Notes: generated by a model not told the origin, from the letters alone. A stretch of 64,000 bases of DNA from Breviolum minutum Mf 1.05b.01 (GCA_000507305.1 DF240182.1:1-64000); one strand, 5' to 3'; shown: positions 1 to 11,876, counted from the stretch's first letter. Numbers and translations: made by a program.

Positions 1-317
1 ATATATATATCTGTTCAAAAAGGTCATTGTTCCACTGGCACTTTAAGTTTGCTAGGGTATAGTAGGCTTTCTTTTCTTTTCTATGCAAACGGATTTTAAG
101 GGACCCCCCAATTGGGATCAACACTGTCACCTTTTTTCTTCAACCAAAAATCTGCTGAAAATCCCCGACCCCCCAAAAAATGTTTCTGTCATCAAAGGAT
201 ATGAAAGGTGGTTATTTTGTTATCTTTGTTGAGGATGATGTCATTTATTGATTTTATTGAGGATGATACTGACTCGCATGATTGCATTCCACAATGCGAG
301 TACGGATTGCTAATATA

Positions 318-424
318 GATACCCCCCCGAAGTTTAACATAGCCCCTGAAAATAGGGAATCCCAAAAGGAAACTCATCTTCCAACCATCCATTTTCAGGG
401 GCGAGCTGTTAAACTTCCAGGGGG
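318..424. mobile_element. Family G palindromic element
   Basis: Terminal inverted repeats (GAAGTTTAACA at the left, TGTTAAACTTC at the right) enclose about 85 bp with internal CCTGAAAATAGG / CCATTTTCAGGGG complementarity. The same interior recurs at 55284-55386 (shared CTCATCTTCCAACCAT stretch). Non-autonomous, no coding capacity. Confidence 0.7.
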
Positions 425-660
425 TACCATTGGGAAAGGACATTGCTCATGGCTCATGATGCATTTTTGTCCCCACCAACTTCGGTATAGTTTCGATCTA
501 CCCGGACCACCCAGGATGCCAATCACCCCCAGATTATGACATTTTTTTTTAGCAGGGAATCCGAATCCTTATAAACCTTGATTTGCCACGATTGCATCGT
601 GGGTGGGGGGTTAGATCCAAGAATCCAAGATATACTTTTTGAATTGCATGTGTTGTTTAG

Positions 661-764
661 AGGGTGGAGTGCACTTGAATGGTCATATTGCTGCTCCATT
701 ATCTTCGTATGATTCTTGGTCTACTCCTTCGCCTGTTGCCCTCCCAGATGCGGTTGGATACAAG
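661..764 (+). CDS. Candidate exon, unknown product
   Basis: An acceptor (TGTTGTTTAG|) opens a clean frame reading GGVHLNGHIAAPLSSYDSWS and ending ...PDAVGYK at AAG|GTGGGC. That donor is the first GT inside the family E element at 760-890, so the element sits where an intron would begin. After the element the sequence GTAAG|GTATAACG would give an immediate stop, so the 3' exon is unresolved. I do not recognise the protein; the call rests on codon quality and splice signals only. Confidence 0.38.
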
Positions 765-890
765 GTGGGCCCCTACCTAAATGGGGTTAAAGCTCCCACA
801 AGTAGGGCTTTTAATCCCAGTTACTCACTAAAATGTCCATTTATAGGAGTTATAACCCCATTTATAACTGGATCCGGGACCCACCTTGTA
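760..890. mobile_element. Family E palindromic element
   Basis: Ends CAAGGTGGGCCCC and GGGACCCACCTTG are inverted repeats. Inside are nested palindromic blocks ATTTATAGGAGTTATAAC and ACCCCATTTATAACTGG typical of this family. Confidence 0.7.
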
Positions 891-1228
891 CTATTGCGTA
901 AGGTATAACGAATCATACGGCTGATGCTACTGTCGCCAGTATTTTCCATGCGATTAGATGTTTAACGCCTGGAAGTCAATGATCCTAAAAAATATCTTTG
1001 GATCTGTTGATGAAATATAGACCGATTGTAGACCATTACTAAAACAATTGTCTTGAGTCTCGAAACGCAAAAAAAACATTCAACAAAAAGTCAACTTGTA
1101 CTTCCAGGATATATACTATATTCAAGTCTATCTCTTTTTTGCCACAAACATTCGGGAAATGATGCAAATTGACTAATATGATTTTGTTCAACTGGGGTGG
1201 TTCAACCAGCAACCATACCCCATCCGAA

Positions 1229-1318
1229 AACCAACATGGCAACGGAAAATCACAATGGTTCATAGGATATACATCTTCAAATCGTTGATTTTCAATTGTC
1301 ATGTTAGTTTTCCCGGGT
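1229..1318. mobile_element. Family G palindromic element
   Basis: GAAAACCAACATGGCAACGG at the left is the inverted complement of CAATTGTCATGTTAGTTTTC at the right. It shares ATACATCTTC with the copy at 45949-46055. Confidence 0.6.
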
Positions 1319-2537
1319 GTAATTATATATACACAAACGATGTTGTTACTGATGTTTTTTTGTTTCGGTTGCTTGAACCGTACTGGGTTTTCGGTTCACT
1401 TCTCAGGAGGAAGAATATGACGGCCCCTTGATTTTTTTCCTTGCCGATTTGGTGGTGCAGAGTGAGTGTCCGCGGAAAAAAATCAGAGTGTTCAAATCGC
1501 AGGATACATGGAATATGGATAGATATGGGGTGATATGAATATCTATATGACATACTAAAAATTCGGCACTTATGTGGGTAGATGATATAGTGATATACCA
1601 CACGTATGGATTAGATGGGCCATGGATGAAGATGAATCTTGTTAAGATAACGTGGAATTGAAAATTATTATTGTTAGTGCACTCAAAGGATGTTTTTACA
1701 GGTGAAAGAAAGAGTTTGGTTTATACCTTTATCGCTTCATTTAAGCCCATTTTTTGGAGACGTGTTCAAAACCATGTTTGCTAGATTTAGATAAGATTAC
1801 GGTAATTTTCCCACACGAGTCTCAACTTTTTCACCGTTTATAAGACTTTTTTTTTTGAAACATTTATGGCATTTATGGCTATTTTGGATCTACAATCCAC
1901 CACAAGGGTTTTTTCACCCCATTTATAACTGGTGACGCTCGGCGTACTCTTGGCGAAGTCTTCCAGGTTTCGAGCTACAGCGACCTCAATTGAGGTCACC
2001 CCTTAAATATATCTTCAATGGTGGTTTAGGATCAGAGAATCCACAGAAACATTCCCGAAACATTCAGGTTTAGGAATTCGGAATTATAGTCATTTGCCCT
2101 GATGTCCTTTTTTTGTTCGGCAACAAAGACAACATGGATCCCTTCATTCTCAGTTTCTGAGTCATTTCCGAGACGTTTTTTTTTGTAGTTCTAACAATCC
2201 ATATCCATGTTTGATTCACGCAGACAACACTAATAAGGAAATTTTATGTACGCAGTATCTATAATGGATAGGTCTCTAAAACTGTGACAAGTTCACAATA
2301 AACTGCTAGCAACTAGTTCCTGTACTTAGAAGAATCTCAATCGACTGTGCTAACCACCAACATCTGTCAACGTGTCACCACCCAAACGGCTTTGTCGATC
2401 CGCCTTGATGGGCCGGATAAAATTCCCATTTGCTGCGCAAAGGTTGATTTATCAGGAATTCGCCGAACACCTCGGCGAGGTTATGTGTTTTTTTTTGACA
2501 TGTCATTAGGTAGTGACCAAAAAGATGCCGTATCAAT

Positions 2538-2677
2538 GTGGCCCCCTACAAGCGTTATAAAATGGAGTTATAACATGGCCGTACAAATGGCCTTAGAGAT
2601 GGCTAACTGGAGGTTATAAGCAGGTTATAAGCCCTATAAATGGAGTTTTTTTCACCTGACTTAAAACTGGATCCGGG
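2538..2677. mobile_element. Family E-like element, degenerate
   Basis: Contains the family E motifs GTTATAAAATGGAGTTATAAC, CCCTATAAATGGAG and ACTGGATCCGGG but lacks clear outer ends. Likely a decayed or rearranged copy. Confidence 0.4.
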
Positions 2678-3050
2678 TTGTTCCACTTTGTGGGCATCAA
2701 CCCCCCAAAAAAATCACCGCTCAAAGTCTGATGATGTTCTTTGGGGTAGAAAACCTCCACTCACTGAGCCAGCCTTTGGGAAGCATTCTCACTGAACAAC
2801 GCGTGACGTAGCAAGAATGGGTAAGGCAAACAAATTGGCAAGCAAATTGTATATTCAAAGGTGTCTCTAAGAAATCCTGTAGGAAACCCCTCATGAAAGG
2901 AATTGACTGTCACTGTTGGAGATATGTTGTGAGAATTGTTGCCTACAACCTAATTACCAATATTCATCACCAAATATAGCCCAATCGGCTGAATTCGGTT
3001 GAATCCTCGGTTGACAACCCATGAAACAACAAAGCTATGTTCATGTTCTG

Positions 3051-3180
3051 CAAGGTGGGCCCCACCAGTTATAAATGTGGTTATAACCCGTATAAATGGC
3101 CGAAAATAAATGGGTAACTGGGGTGAAATAACCCTACTTATAGGGCTTATAACCCCATTCATAACTGGTAGGTTCCACCT
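3051..3180. mobile_element. Family E palindromic element
   Basis: Starts CAAGGTGGGCCCCACCAG, continues with ATAAATGTGGTTATAACC and GGGTAACTGGGG, and ends with CCCCATTCATAACTGG. Same architecture as 760-890 and 4665-4808. Confidence 0.65.
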
Positions 3181-3274
3181 CATCGGCCATGAAATCTTTG
3201 AGGTGCTATTTTTTTTTTCGCTTTTCAAGATTTCGAAGTCGTTGTTTATACGTCCATCTACGGTATAAAGCACT

Positions 3275-3389
3275 GGTTTGTGGTTTTAAATATTTTTTAT
3301 TTTCACCCTTATTTGGGGAAATGATATAAATCATCCATTTTGATCCATTTTGACTAATATCTTTCAAATGGGTTGAAACCACCAACTAG
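3275..3389 (+). mobile_element. Family A element (introner-like)
   Basis: Left end GTTTGTGGTTTTAAAT and right end GGTTGAAACCACCAACTAG are inverted repeats, with the family core ATTTGGGGAAATGAT and TTTTGACTAATAT. Reads GT...AG on the + strand. An internal duplication of CATTTTGATC makes it longer than its siblings (about 115 instead of about 100 bp). Confidence 0.65.
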
Positions 3390-4664
3390 AAGATAGATTT
3401 TGCCCCTTGCCGGGCCTATACGGCATTAACCATCAACGGGGGTCCCGGGGTTCCAATCCTCTTCGACCGATGTCACCCCATAGGTTCAACTAACATGGCT
3501 AGCAGAAAAATCCCCCATTTGAAAATGTATGGTATGATATATTTCCTATTGAAATTGGGGATCTTCAATTGCCACGTGAGTTTTTGGGGGAGTAAAAGAT
3601 GAAATAGAAAGGGCCCATCTAGACAGGAACTGTACTATTTAATGTTTTCACTTGTACATGTTCATAAAAATGATTGATTGTCCTCACTTGGTTATTTATG
3701 CTGGTATTGTTGTTCTGTAGTTGAAACATGCAACTATATATTAATGTTATTACAATATCCTATGCGCAAGACAGGGGTGATGTCTTGTTTCACCCCACCG
3801 TGCTCTGAATTTTAACGACACGAAACGATAATTGATGGAAGTTGACCCACTTCGTTGGTGATGACATTTCATGTCGATGAAGGGCATGAAAACCATTCTG
3901 TTTTGGATGCTCGACCATGAGGGGACCAACATATAAGTTTAGAAGCGGAATCAAAAGATGAACATGGTGTTGGGTGATTATGGATTAAAGATGAACATTG
4001 ATGAATTTTTCAGAACAATCATCGCACCCAACAAAAGCATCACTTATCCCCCTAAACACTCTTTTCCCATTCCTCAGAAATAAGGATCATAAGGTGTTTC
4101 AATAAGGTGTGGGTTTACCACCTGTTTTCCCATGGGCAATTTTTACCGCAACTTTGATTCGTTGGTTTTGCTTCCATAGACTCATTTGGCCCCACTCGAA
4201 GGGGAATCCCTAGCAAATTGACTGTCAGTTGGTTGATTCATATATTTACCCAGAGAATTTAGACAATGTATCAAAATTATGCAGGTTACATGTATGCTAG
4301 CTTTTGTTGTAAATGATGCTACATGTAGCCTAGGTGATGTTTTATTTAAATAGCAGGTTTAATCATAACACATATGTATATATATATATAAATTTGGACT
4401 ATATATACGTATACATATGATTCCATGTCTATATATATATAATATATTCTACCTAGAACCTATTTGTCCTCTATTTTTGGGCTTCAACCCTCCAAAACAA
4501 GGCCAACCTTCCAATCAAAACAAGGGTCATTTGGGTTCCAGGTATCTATATTTGTATTTACACGGTAACCCAGTGGCCCAGTGGCTTCCAGGAAGTTTTT
4601 TACGTTCGGGAATCGCTGAAACAAAACATGGTTTCGGGATGTCATCCTGATGCTACATTTACCT

Positions 4665-4808
4665 ACAAGGTGGGCCCAAAAACCCCGTTTTTTCAATACA
4701 TGGGGTGAAATAATCTATATAACCCCTATAAATGACCGAAAATCAATGGGTAACTGGGGTGAAATAAGCCCATTTATAGGTGGTACAGTAGGGGCCCACC
4801 TTGTACAG
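4665..4808. mobile_element. Family E element with target-site duplication
   Basis: ACAAGGTGGGCCCA at the left end and GGGGCCCACCTTGTACAG at the right are inverted repeats. The element is flanked by a direct 6-bp repeat TTACCT at 4659-4664 and 4809-4814, a probable target-site duplication. Read as an intron it would be AAG|GTGGGC ... TACAG|TTACCT. Confidence 0.75.
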
Positions 4809-4860
4809 TTACCTAGATTTGATATCAGCATATTGAAAACGTTTGGTTCGCCCTGATAAG

Positions 4861-4989
4861 ATGACTATCCAACGAAAGTTTCGAGTCGCTAAAGATTTTC
4901 AATTTGATTTGCTTGATCATTTGCGGCTGCGCCCGCGACAATTGGTGGCCGGTGAAGACAAGAAATACAGATATGATATGATATGTTAA
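4861..4989 (+). CDS. Candidate small ORF or exon, 42 aa
   Basis: ATG to TAA frame with a convincing composition: MTIQRKFRVAKDFQFDLLDH then a basic and acidic tail containing RLRPRQLVAGEDKKYRYD. No homolog recognised. It may be an exon rather than a whole gene, and nothing around it decides this. It follows the family E element at 4665-4808. Confidence 0.35.
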   Translation: MTIQRKFRVAKDFQFDLLDHLRLRPRQLVAGEDKKYRYDMIC

Positions 4990-5052
4990 TGATTTATGAT
5001 TTATGATAATGATTGATAATGTACACCCTGAAAGTCCAACGACTCAAACAAA

Positions 5053-5135
5053 GAATTGGACCGTTAAGATGATCCGATCTTTCAAAGGAATCCCGATCCT
5101 ACGGGGCAAGCCGTTTGGGAAACAACTTGGACGGA
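5053..5135. repeat. Family L repeat, copy 1
   Basis: AGATGATCCGATCTTTCAA followed by GGAATCCCGAT and CAAGCCGTTTGG matches 8045-8120 with small differences. The upstream AGTCCAACGACTCAAA motif is repeated at 6040. Confidence 0.55.
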
Positions 5136-5566
5136 TCCCGGGGTTTTGACGTGATGCCTTTTCATGAAAACCCTCCTGGGAGCTAACATATCCACTCCCC
5201 TTATCGGTACTTTTGAGTCGATAATGTTCCTGGATTCCTGGAATCCCGGCCATGGTGGGATATGTGATGTGATGATTCCCGCTTGAGTTTTTTTTGGGGG
5301 GATGCTTCCATGATGTAAAAACACAGCTGGGATGGTGCGACCTGAAGGTTGGAATCCTGCATGTCAAATGCGACTTGGAGGATGGGATCCCAGGACTTGG
5401 ATACGTGGCTAGTATCACCCCCCGATTTCTATCAGCACCATGGAGTTCACCTATTTGCGCAAGGGGTCTTTAAAACCACCCGATCCAGAAAAGTCCAGTC
5501 CAGTCCAGTCCTGGGATATCCCATCCTAACGGCCGTTACGGGCCGTAGGGCCGTAGGATTGATGAT

Positions 5567-5640
5567 CTGATCTTCCAATCCCCCGAAATTTGTCCAAATC
5601 GTGGACTCTTAGGACAAATTTTGGGGGATCCTTTTTGGGG
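5567..5640. repeat. Short imperfect inverted repeat
   Basis: TCCAATCCCCCGAAATTTGTCC is mirrored by GGACAAATTTTGGGGGAT after a 20-nt spacer. Could form a stem; may be a decayed element. Confidence 0.5.
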
Positions 5641-5892
5641 ATTGGAGAGATTTTTTTTGATAGGAACAAAATTCAGCGACCTACCAAAGACTCAACAAAT
5701 ATTGTCGAAGTTTAGGAAAATTTGGAATCCTATACCAAACTTATCTAACAATTATGATGTTGGACTTCAATCATAATCTGATCTATTTGAATGGCAATTC
5801 AAATCATATAACAGTAAATCACTTTAAAATCACATAACTCTACTCCATATACATCCTCCCAATCCTTCTTTTTTGCGTTGCAATGATGCAAG

Positions 5893-6025
5893 TCTCTTCA
5901 CCGAGTCCTTGACGTTGGTTTTCGCGGGGACTCCGCGCTTCAAGTCTCAATGTCGGTCGAGTTTCCTTCAGAAAAGGTGCAGTTTTTTAGTCGGGAGAAG
6001 GTGGACGGACGGATCCATGGGACTG
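5893..6025 (+). CDS. Candidate exon, unknown product
   Basis: After the acceptor ATGCAAG| the frame reads SLHRVLDVGFRGDSALQVSM followed by SVEFPSEKVQFFSREKVDGR and leaves through ACTG|GTAATC (phase 1). It is GC-richer than its flanks. No family recognised. The opposite strand is less protein-like here. Start and end are inferred from splice consensus only. Confidence 0.42.
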
Positions 6026-6289
6026 GTAATCCCCTGAGAGTCCAACGACTCAAATAAAGAATGGTGGAATGGAATGTCCTGGAATGTCCATGGTTGTACT
6101 ATGTTGTACTTATAGATCAATGGATTGATTAGTTTTAACATCCCCCTGTAAATTTCCTCTAGGTTTTGGGGTGCCTTAAGGTCTCCAGAAACTGACCGTT
6201 TTCCTGGAAATCCAGGTCGTGATAAAGGGGTCATGAACACCATTTTTTAGACAAGCCATCGAGTACTCTAGACAATGGATCAGGTTTTG

Positions 6290-7670
6290 CTTTGGAAAAT
6301 GGTGGGGCATGGGTCAGGGATACCAAAGACGTCCAAAGACTTTGGTTCTAGAAAATCGGTAGTGCAAACATCAGTCCTTCGATCATCCGATGATATCCTT
6401 CATTTTACTTCACATCCAGCACAACACCAATAATAGACATATAGATACGGCAAGGGTATCAGGGCACATGCACCGAACTAAACTCTTCTAGAAAATGGTG
6501 GGAGCCTACCTTTTGGAGGTACAACCTCTAGAAAATGATTGGTAAACTTCCTAAACGCCACACCAGCGCCCCGGAGCTCACAACCGTCCGCCAAAAGGAT
6601 TGAAATGAAAACCTTGAAAATTACTGTAAGGAAAGAGAAATGACATGAACTTGAAACTACGGCATGTGGGTTCCCTTGAGCGAAAGCTCTAGAGAATGAT
6701 AGGGCATGAGTGCGGGCCCATTCGCTGGAACCAACATGCACCAACCCAGCCACCTAATCAAGCATATTTTGGAATTTCCAAGGACAGGATTGTGGTTAGT
6801 TGAAAATATAAACCAGGGGTTCCATTTGCTTCGCAATCAGCACACCCCCAAAGCATACACAATAAGATCTGGTAAGAGTCTCAGGGCACATGCACCCAAC
6901 CAAGCTCTTCTCAAAAATGGTGGATACCAGAAATTGGCTGCGCATATGTTGACATCGTATGGAAAAAACATATACATTTTTTTTTGGGGGGCACATCCAC
7001 TGAGATACCATTTTCTAGAGATTTAATATGGCTACCATTTTCCACTAGGAAAAAAAACGTGTTCTATGGCGTCGATGGTATGTACCCTAGAAATTGGCAT
7101 GCCGCCACCCCAAAAAATAATTTACACGGGGATATTTGGATATATTATGCTATATTTGGATAGAATCGGATAGATGTATTTTGACTGGTATATATACGTA
7201 CTAGAAATTGGCTGCGCATATGTTGACATCTTGTGTATATTTGGATGGAATTTGTATACTAGAAATTGGCTGCGCATACTTTTACATTTTATTGAAAAAA
7301 ACACGTGATATTTTTTGAGGCACATCCAATGTCAGGCTATGAGATACCATTTTCTAGAGATATACTTATACTTAATTATTATTATTGTTATTATTATTAT
7401 GATTATTATTATTATTATTAATATATCGATCTATACAGGGATTGTTTGCGCATATGTTGACATCTTATGTATATCTGGGTGGATTTTTTTTACTCGAAAT
7501 TGGCTGCGCATACTTTGACATCTTATGGATAAATCATGTGCAGTCTTTTTGGGCAAATCCAATCTCAGGTTATGAGATACCACTTTATAGAGAGTTTATA
7601 TGGCTACCATTTTCTAGTAATAAAAAAAAAACATTTTCTAGGGGTTAGGGGTTATGCACCCTAGAAATTG
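6290..7670. repeat. Family I cluster: repeated TCTAGAAAATGG / CTAGAAATTGG units
   Basis: Dense array of related units. TTCTAGAAAATGGTGG (6293, 6487), TCTAGAAAATGATTGG (6528) and ATACCATTTTCTAGAG (7008, 7345) alternate with CTAGAAATTGGCTGCGCAT (7201, 7259, with variants at 6930 and 7496). The block CAGGGCACATGCACC...AAGCTCTTC occurs twice (6458 and 6883). The units are palindromic relative to each other, so the cluster looks like nested insertions of one element. An (ATT)n tract lies at 7376-7425. No gene is visible in it. Confidence 0.6.
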
Positions 7671-7890
7671 GTATATCTCCACCCCAAGGGGGTAACTTGC
7701 AGGGGGATGTTTTAACCCCTTTATAAATAAGTAGGTTGTATATGTAAATCCCATAAATGACGGCGAAATCAACGAACTTAACGATCACGATTCCATCGAT
7801 CCGATCACTTCCATGGAACTCCAAAGCTGGTGGGTTGGGTTGTGGGTTTTTTCCCCTTTCCAAGGGAGGCATTTTAGGTTCCATTTTAGG

Positions 7891-8001
7891 TTGATGGTTC
7901 AGAAATCCCAAACAACCACCTGAGATTCCGTTAAAACCCCTATAAATAACCGGATTTCTTCATCATCCTTGGTGGTGCAGGATTTCTGAACCATCAACAG
8001 T
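7891..8001. mobile_element. Family H element, reverse orientation
   Basis: TTGATGGTTCAGAAATCCC at the left end and GGATTTCTGAACCATCAAC at the right are a near-perfect inverted repeat. The interior resembles the reverse of 31251-31373. Confidence 0.65.
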
Positions 8002-8044
8002 ATGAGGTGAAAAATCCAGTTGACCAAACAAAGTGGCTGGACTT

Positions 8045-8120
8045 TAGGATGATCCGATCTTTCAACGGATTCCCGATAAACAAAAAAATCCAATCAGACA
8101 AGCCGTTTGGTTGACTTGGA
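8045..8120. repeat. Family L repeat, copy 2
   Basis: GGATGATCCGATCTTTCAAC, GATTCCCGAT and CAAGCCGTTTGG match 5053-5135. Confidence 0.55.
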
Positions 8121-8159
8121 CTTCCTGCGGATTTTTTTTAACCAAACCATGAAATGGTA

Positions 8160-8510
8160 AATTAGTAGGTAGATATTGTATCATATATATATACATATAA
8201 TCATATATACATTTATGTATTAGTATGCATACACCAGTCCCATTGATCTTAACAAAATCCTAGATTGTCTCAGGTCTCTGAGAAAGATAACGTGATGCTC
8301 TTAGCAGCTATGCATCATACACTTGGATAGTTATTTATTTTTTTTTAATAGTTTTTGTGGTGTGTCATTACATTAGTAAGTATCCCTGTCAAAACAAGTT
8401 GCACAACAATCATTTGAGTGCTTTCGTTGGAGCAAGGTCATCTTAAGCTGGAGGTTTTTTCTGGTCAAATTATAGCGACATCACACGGGTCCCTCACCCC
8501 AAAAGGTAGC
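8160..8510. other. No gene seen
   Basis: AT-rich, with a short TATATATATACATATA tract near 8187 and TTTATTTTTTTTTAATAG near 8331. GGTCAAATTATAGCGACAT at 8463 is shared with 12394 and loosely with 26498, a further minor repeat. Nothing else supportable. Confidence 0.5.
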
Positions 8511-8879
8511 TAGTCATACTTGAAAGTTTGATCCTCACAAGGTATGGACTGGAAGGCTATGGAAACCGGTTTCAGATAGAAATGGAGGACCCACGAAACA
8601 CCATTTTTCAAGAGACAATTGGGTGTATCCCTAACAGTGTACCCATGGTATTTATTGTCTTCTCCAGGGATTCTTGAGATTTGTTCACCCATAGATATCC
8701 ACTATATAGGGCTTACATAGGGATTTCCCATAGGGGTACATTGGCAGGGGTACATCCAACTATCTCCTGAATCTTAGCAATGTTTGTTAAGCAGTATGTA
8801 ACAGGAACAAGATGGATACGGCTGTGAGGGAATCCTCACCCAAGGCCTTAGAATATTGTTTGGTGAATTCATTTTTGGG

Positions 8880-9016
8880 TACTTGACATAACTTCCGATG
8901 AGCTTTCCATGACATCTCCAGCAGTGCCGCAGAGTGTTTTCCAACTCAAGTTGTTGCCCGTAGTCGGGAAAAATCCAAGATGGGGGCCAGAACCCATTCG
9001 CTACGTTTGTGAGCAA
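8880..9016 (-). CDS. Candidate exon, unknown product
   Basis: On the minus strand the frame reads VANGFWPPSWIFPDYGQQLE then LENTLRHCWRCHGKLIGSYV. A Cys-x-x-Cys pair (CWRC) is present but is not enough to name a domain. The + strand is less convincing. Boundaries are approximate. Confidence 0.3.
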
Positions 9017-9420
9017 CAGTTTTGGAAGGGTCAGAATGCTTCAGAGAGGATGAATTAGATAGCAAATGATAATGTCCCTGACAGTACTGAAGCAAGGTTT
9101 CTGAAGGCTTAACTTCATTAAGCGGTTTTGAACGTATCAACAGACTATAGCCATGTACAAGAGATCTCTTACAATTGAGCTCGGTCCGAATGACGCCACA
9201 GCATGCCACAGGGAGGTCTACCTAGACAACAGATACGTATTTGTAGCCATAAAAAGTTGGCTTTGAAATTGAAAAATCTGTTGTCTCATCTTGGAACATA
9301 TCTTACCAACAAAGAATTTCCGGAAATTTTGCTTTGTTCAACACCAGCACCGTTTATAAGAACTGCTGGTGTGTTTAAACACCTTAAGGGGTTGCTTAAT
9401 TATGGCACCCCAACTACCAT

Positions 9421-9492
9421 CCATCCAGATCCGGCGAAGCAACATATGAAAATGAAGCCATGAGCCATGAGTACTTGGAGCCAACGTGGTGA
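9421..9492 (+). CDS. Candidate 3' terminal exon
   Basis: Frame reads SRSGEATYENEAMSHEYLEP followed by TW and a TGA at 9490-9492. A possible acceptor CCATCCAG| lies at its start. Product unknown; no partner exon identified. Confidence 0.33.
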   Translation, partial: PSRSGEATYENEAMSHEYLEPTW

Positions 9493-10094
9493 TTCCGTGG
9501 CCCGGGGTTCCTGGTGGTGTATGACTACGTGGTTTCCATGTTTCTATCGGATCAATGTATAGTATAATGGTTTATTTATATTAGATTTACCATATAAATT
9601 AAACATAAGATAGACATATGTAAAATCTTAGATTTGGTTTAATCATGAATGTATTTTCTATAGGATAAATGTAACAGATGTTGGTGAATATGCCATACAC
9701 TGTTCCTATGGGATAGACATCCACTTGGCAGCCCATGTTTTTTATCATATCTTCCTAAAAGGACCTCCTCCATGGGAATTGATTTCGTATCCCGAGGGGA
9801 AAAGAAAGGACCCAGAGTTTTTTGTGTAAACCCTCAGATTCCAAACATCATTTGTTTTGGTGTTTTTAACGTCATGACCTTTGTTACTGTTTCACTAAGG
9901 ATTTTCAATTAACAGATCCAGGGGACAGTTATTTTTTGCAGTCTTGGACTTGCAGGGTAAAGTTTTGAAACACCTTAAAGCACACCTTTGGGGCTGGTAG
10001 TCCCAAAAATCCTTGGATCTACCCCTTAACCCAGGATTCCAGCGGCCAATAAAAGTTTAGTTCGGGATTTCCCTATAAAGTCAAAATATTACCA

Positions 10095-10212
10095 GGTAGG
10101 CCCCTTATATCAGTTGTAAATGGGGTTAAAACCCCTAGAAATGGACATTTTAGTAGGTAACTGAGGTTAAAACCCGGCTTTAACCCCATTTAGGTAGGGG
10201 CCCACCTTGTAT
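10095..10212. mobile_element. Family E element
   Basis: CAGGTAGGCCCCTTAT at the left and GTAGGGGCCCACCTTG at the right flank TGGGGTTAAAACCCC blocks and GTAGGTAACTGAGG. Confidence 0.6.
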
Positions 10213-10239
10213 AATGTGGATCCGGGGCCCACATTGCCA

Positions 10240-10301
10240 ACAAACTTCAAACCCCGGTGGTGACTGGCACCGCATCGCATCCTTGCTGGGGGCTGGTGGA
10301 G
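10240..10301 (+). CDS. Candidate exon with strong donor
   Basis: GC-rich segment ending GGTGGAG|GTAGAT, a good donor. All three + frames stay open (one reads GGDWHRIASLLGAGG), so the reading frame and product are not decided. It lies between two family E elements. Confidence 0.3.
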
Positions 10302-10382
10302 GTAGATCCAAGTTGCACCCCCGTTGTGGTCACCCTTTGAGTTGATCATAGGGGGGGTTTGGACCCGAGATGTATATATACA

Positions 10383-10645
10383 AAGGTGGGCCCCGGATCC
10401 ATGTATACCCATATGCTCCTTGTGGAGAATATTTACCTACTTTTCACCTTGAATGTAGCCATTTTTCAGCTAATGTAGGCAAATAATTCATACATGGAGT
10501 ATCTGGGATAGATGGGGTTTATCCCGTAATACGTAGGGTTATAACTTATAACTTACCCCAGTTAAACCCACTTATTATATGGCTTTAAAAATAGGAGTTA
10601 ATAACCCCATGTATAACTGGATCCGGGGCCCACCTCGTATATAAT
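10383..10645. mobile_element. Nested family E and B-like elements
   Basis: Begins AAAGGTGGGCCCCGGATCC and ends ACTGGATCCGGGGCCCACCT, an outer family E frame. The interior (10425-10510) carries a B-like palindrome GGAGAATATTTACCTAC / GTAGGCAAATAATTC, so one element appears inserted in another. Confidence 0.55.
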
Positions 10646-11076
10646 CCCCCTTTAAAAAGGTTGAACTTTTAGGGGATGAACCTTGGTTTTGATAGTTTTA
10701 GTTGTTACCAATCATACGATCGTGAGGTAAAACAAATATTTAGGTACTTGCTGATTCAATTGAGAATGTGTGGGAGGATTTTTTTAGTGATTTATTTGAT
10801 ACATTTGGTTTGAGTATTGGATGTGTTGTGGCAACATCATGAGACTCTGCTCAAAATGTTGATCCATGAGGTCCTGGGGTTGGTAGATCACGGATGGGAA
10901 ATCCCGTTTTCCCACAGGGAAATGATGGGATCATGACTCATTCTCAACAAAAAAATATGCCGCTACCTTTTATCAGACCAATTTGCACTTAATTTCATGT
11001 TGGTTTATTAGGGGTCGAAACATTTCAAAATTGAAATGTGGAAATACTTTCATGGACCAAATTCGATTCGAGAACT

Positions 11077-11202
11077 GAGCAATGAAAAATGGGCCCTTGG
11101 TTGTTTAGGGTATATGTCGGGGATGAAATACAACCCAGTTACCTGGGAATTATTTCAAAAACCCATGAGAATAAGGGTCCCTATTGAAAGAACTAGTATT
11201 CC
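11077..11202 (+). mobile_element. Family F element (introner-like)
   Basis: GAGCAATGAAAAATGGGCCC, TTGGTTGTTTAGGGTATAT, CCCAGTTACCTGGG and AAGGGTCCCTATTGAAAG follow the family order. The left TGGTTGTTTAGGG and right AAAGAACTAGT ends are weakly inverted. Confidence 0.6.
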
Positions 11203-11876
11203 AGTTGATGGTTCAGACATCCGGCGAAAAAAAACAGTTGCCAGGAAAAGTCGTTCATCCCAGGGTTTTAGCACCATCCAAACGGGGGTTGGCTTCTGAA
11301 CGACCGAGGCTTGTGACCATGAAGCTTTATGTTTGCCAGATGCCAAGCACTCAGTTTTGTGGAAGAAATTGTCCTTCCAAGATTGGGGGGTGGATGGTTA
11401 CCTCTTGAAATTCATGTTAAGTTTCAAGAAACACAAGTTTTGGGGGTTGTACCTTAGCCCTTCAAGATTTGGTGTTTGTGTTTTTCTCGTGGAAAGTGGA
11501 AGCGCGCAAAAAAAAAAACGACTCCCCAAAAAAAACTGAAGGGAATAGTTTCAGGCGGGTTTCTCTTCTCCAAGCAGATGATTTTGAATTCTGAAATTAG
11601 TTGATCACGAGATTTTACCAACGTGGCATGCTTTCGGCGTTTGTTCTTGGTGTTTTCTTATAGTATCCATCACGGATTCCTCATCTTTTTGCGGATCTTT
11701 TTTGGGACCCAACTATTGCTCAACTATTGCAAACAGTTGGCTGTGTCGCAAGTTTCGCGTTGGAAGAATAACTTGAGTTCAATCCCTTTATGTTGCGATT
11801 GTCGATAGATGGGAAACGGTCTTTATATATCCTTTACACAGTATCTAGCCTATATTTAGCCTTATACAGACATCCA

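Noticed and set aside
1935..2010. Coding segment ARRTLGEVFQVSSYSDLN (+) or VTSIEVAVARNLEDFAKS (-)
   Set aside because: Both strands are equally open and there is no convincing splice site, so no call was made.
5349..5570. 73-codon + frame
   Set aside because: It runs through a GTCCAGTCCAGTCCAG tandem and a repeated GGCCGT block next to family L repeat sequence, and is not protein-like.
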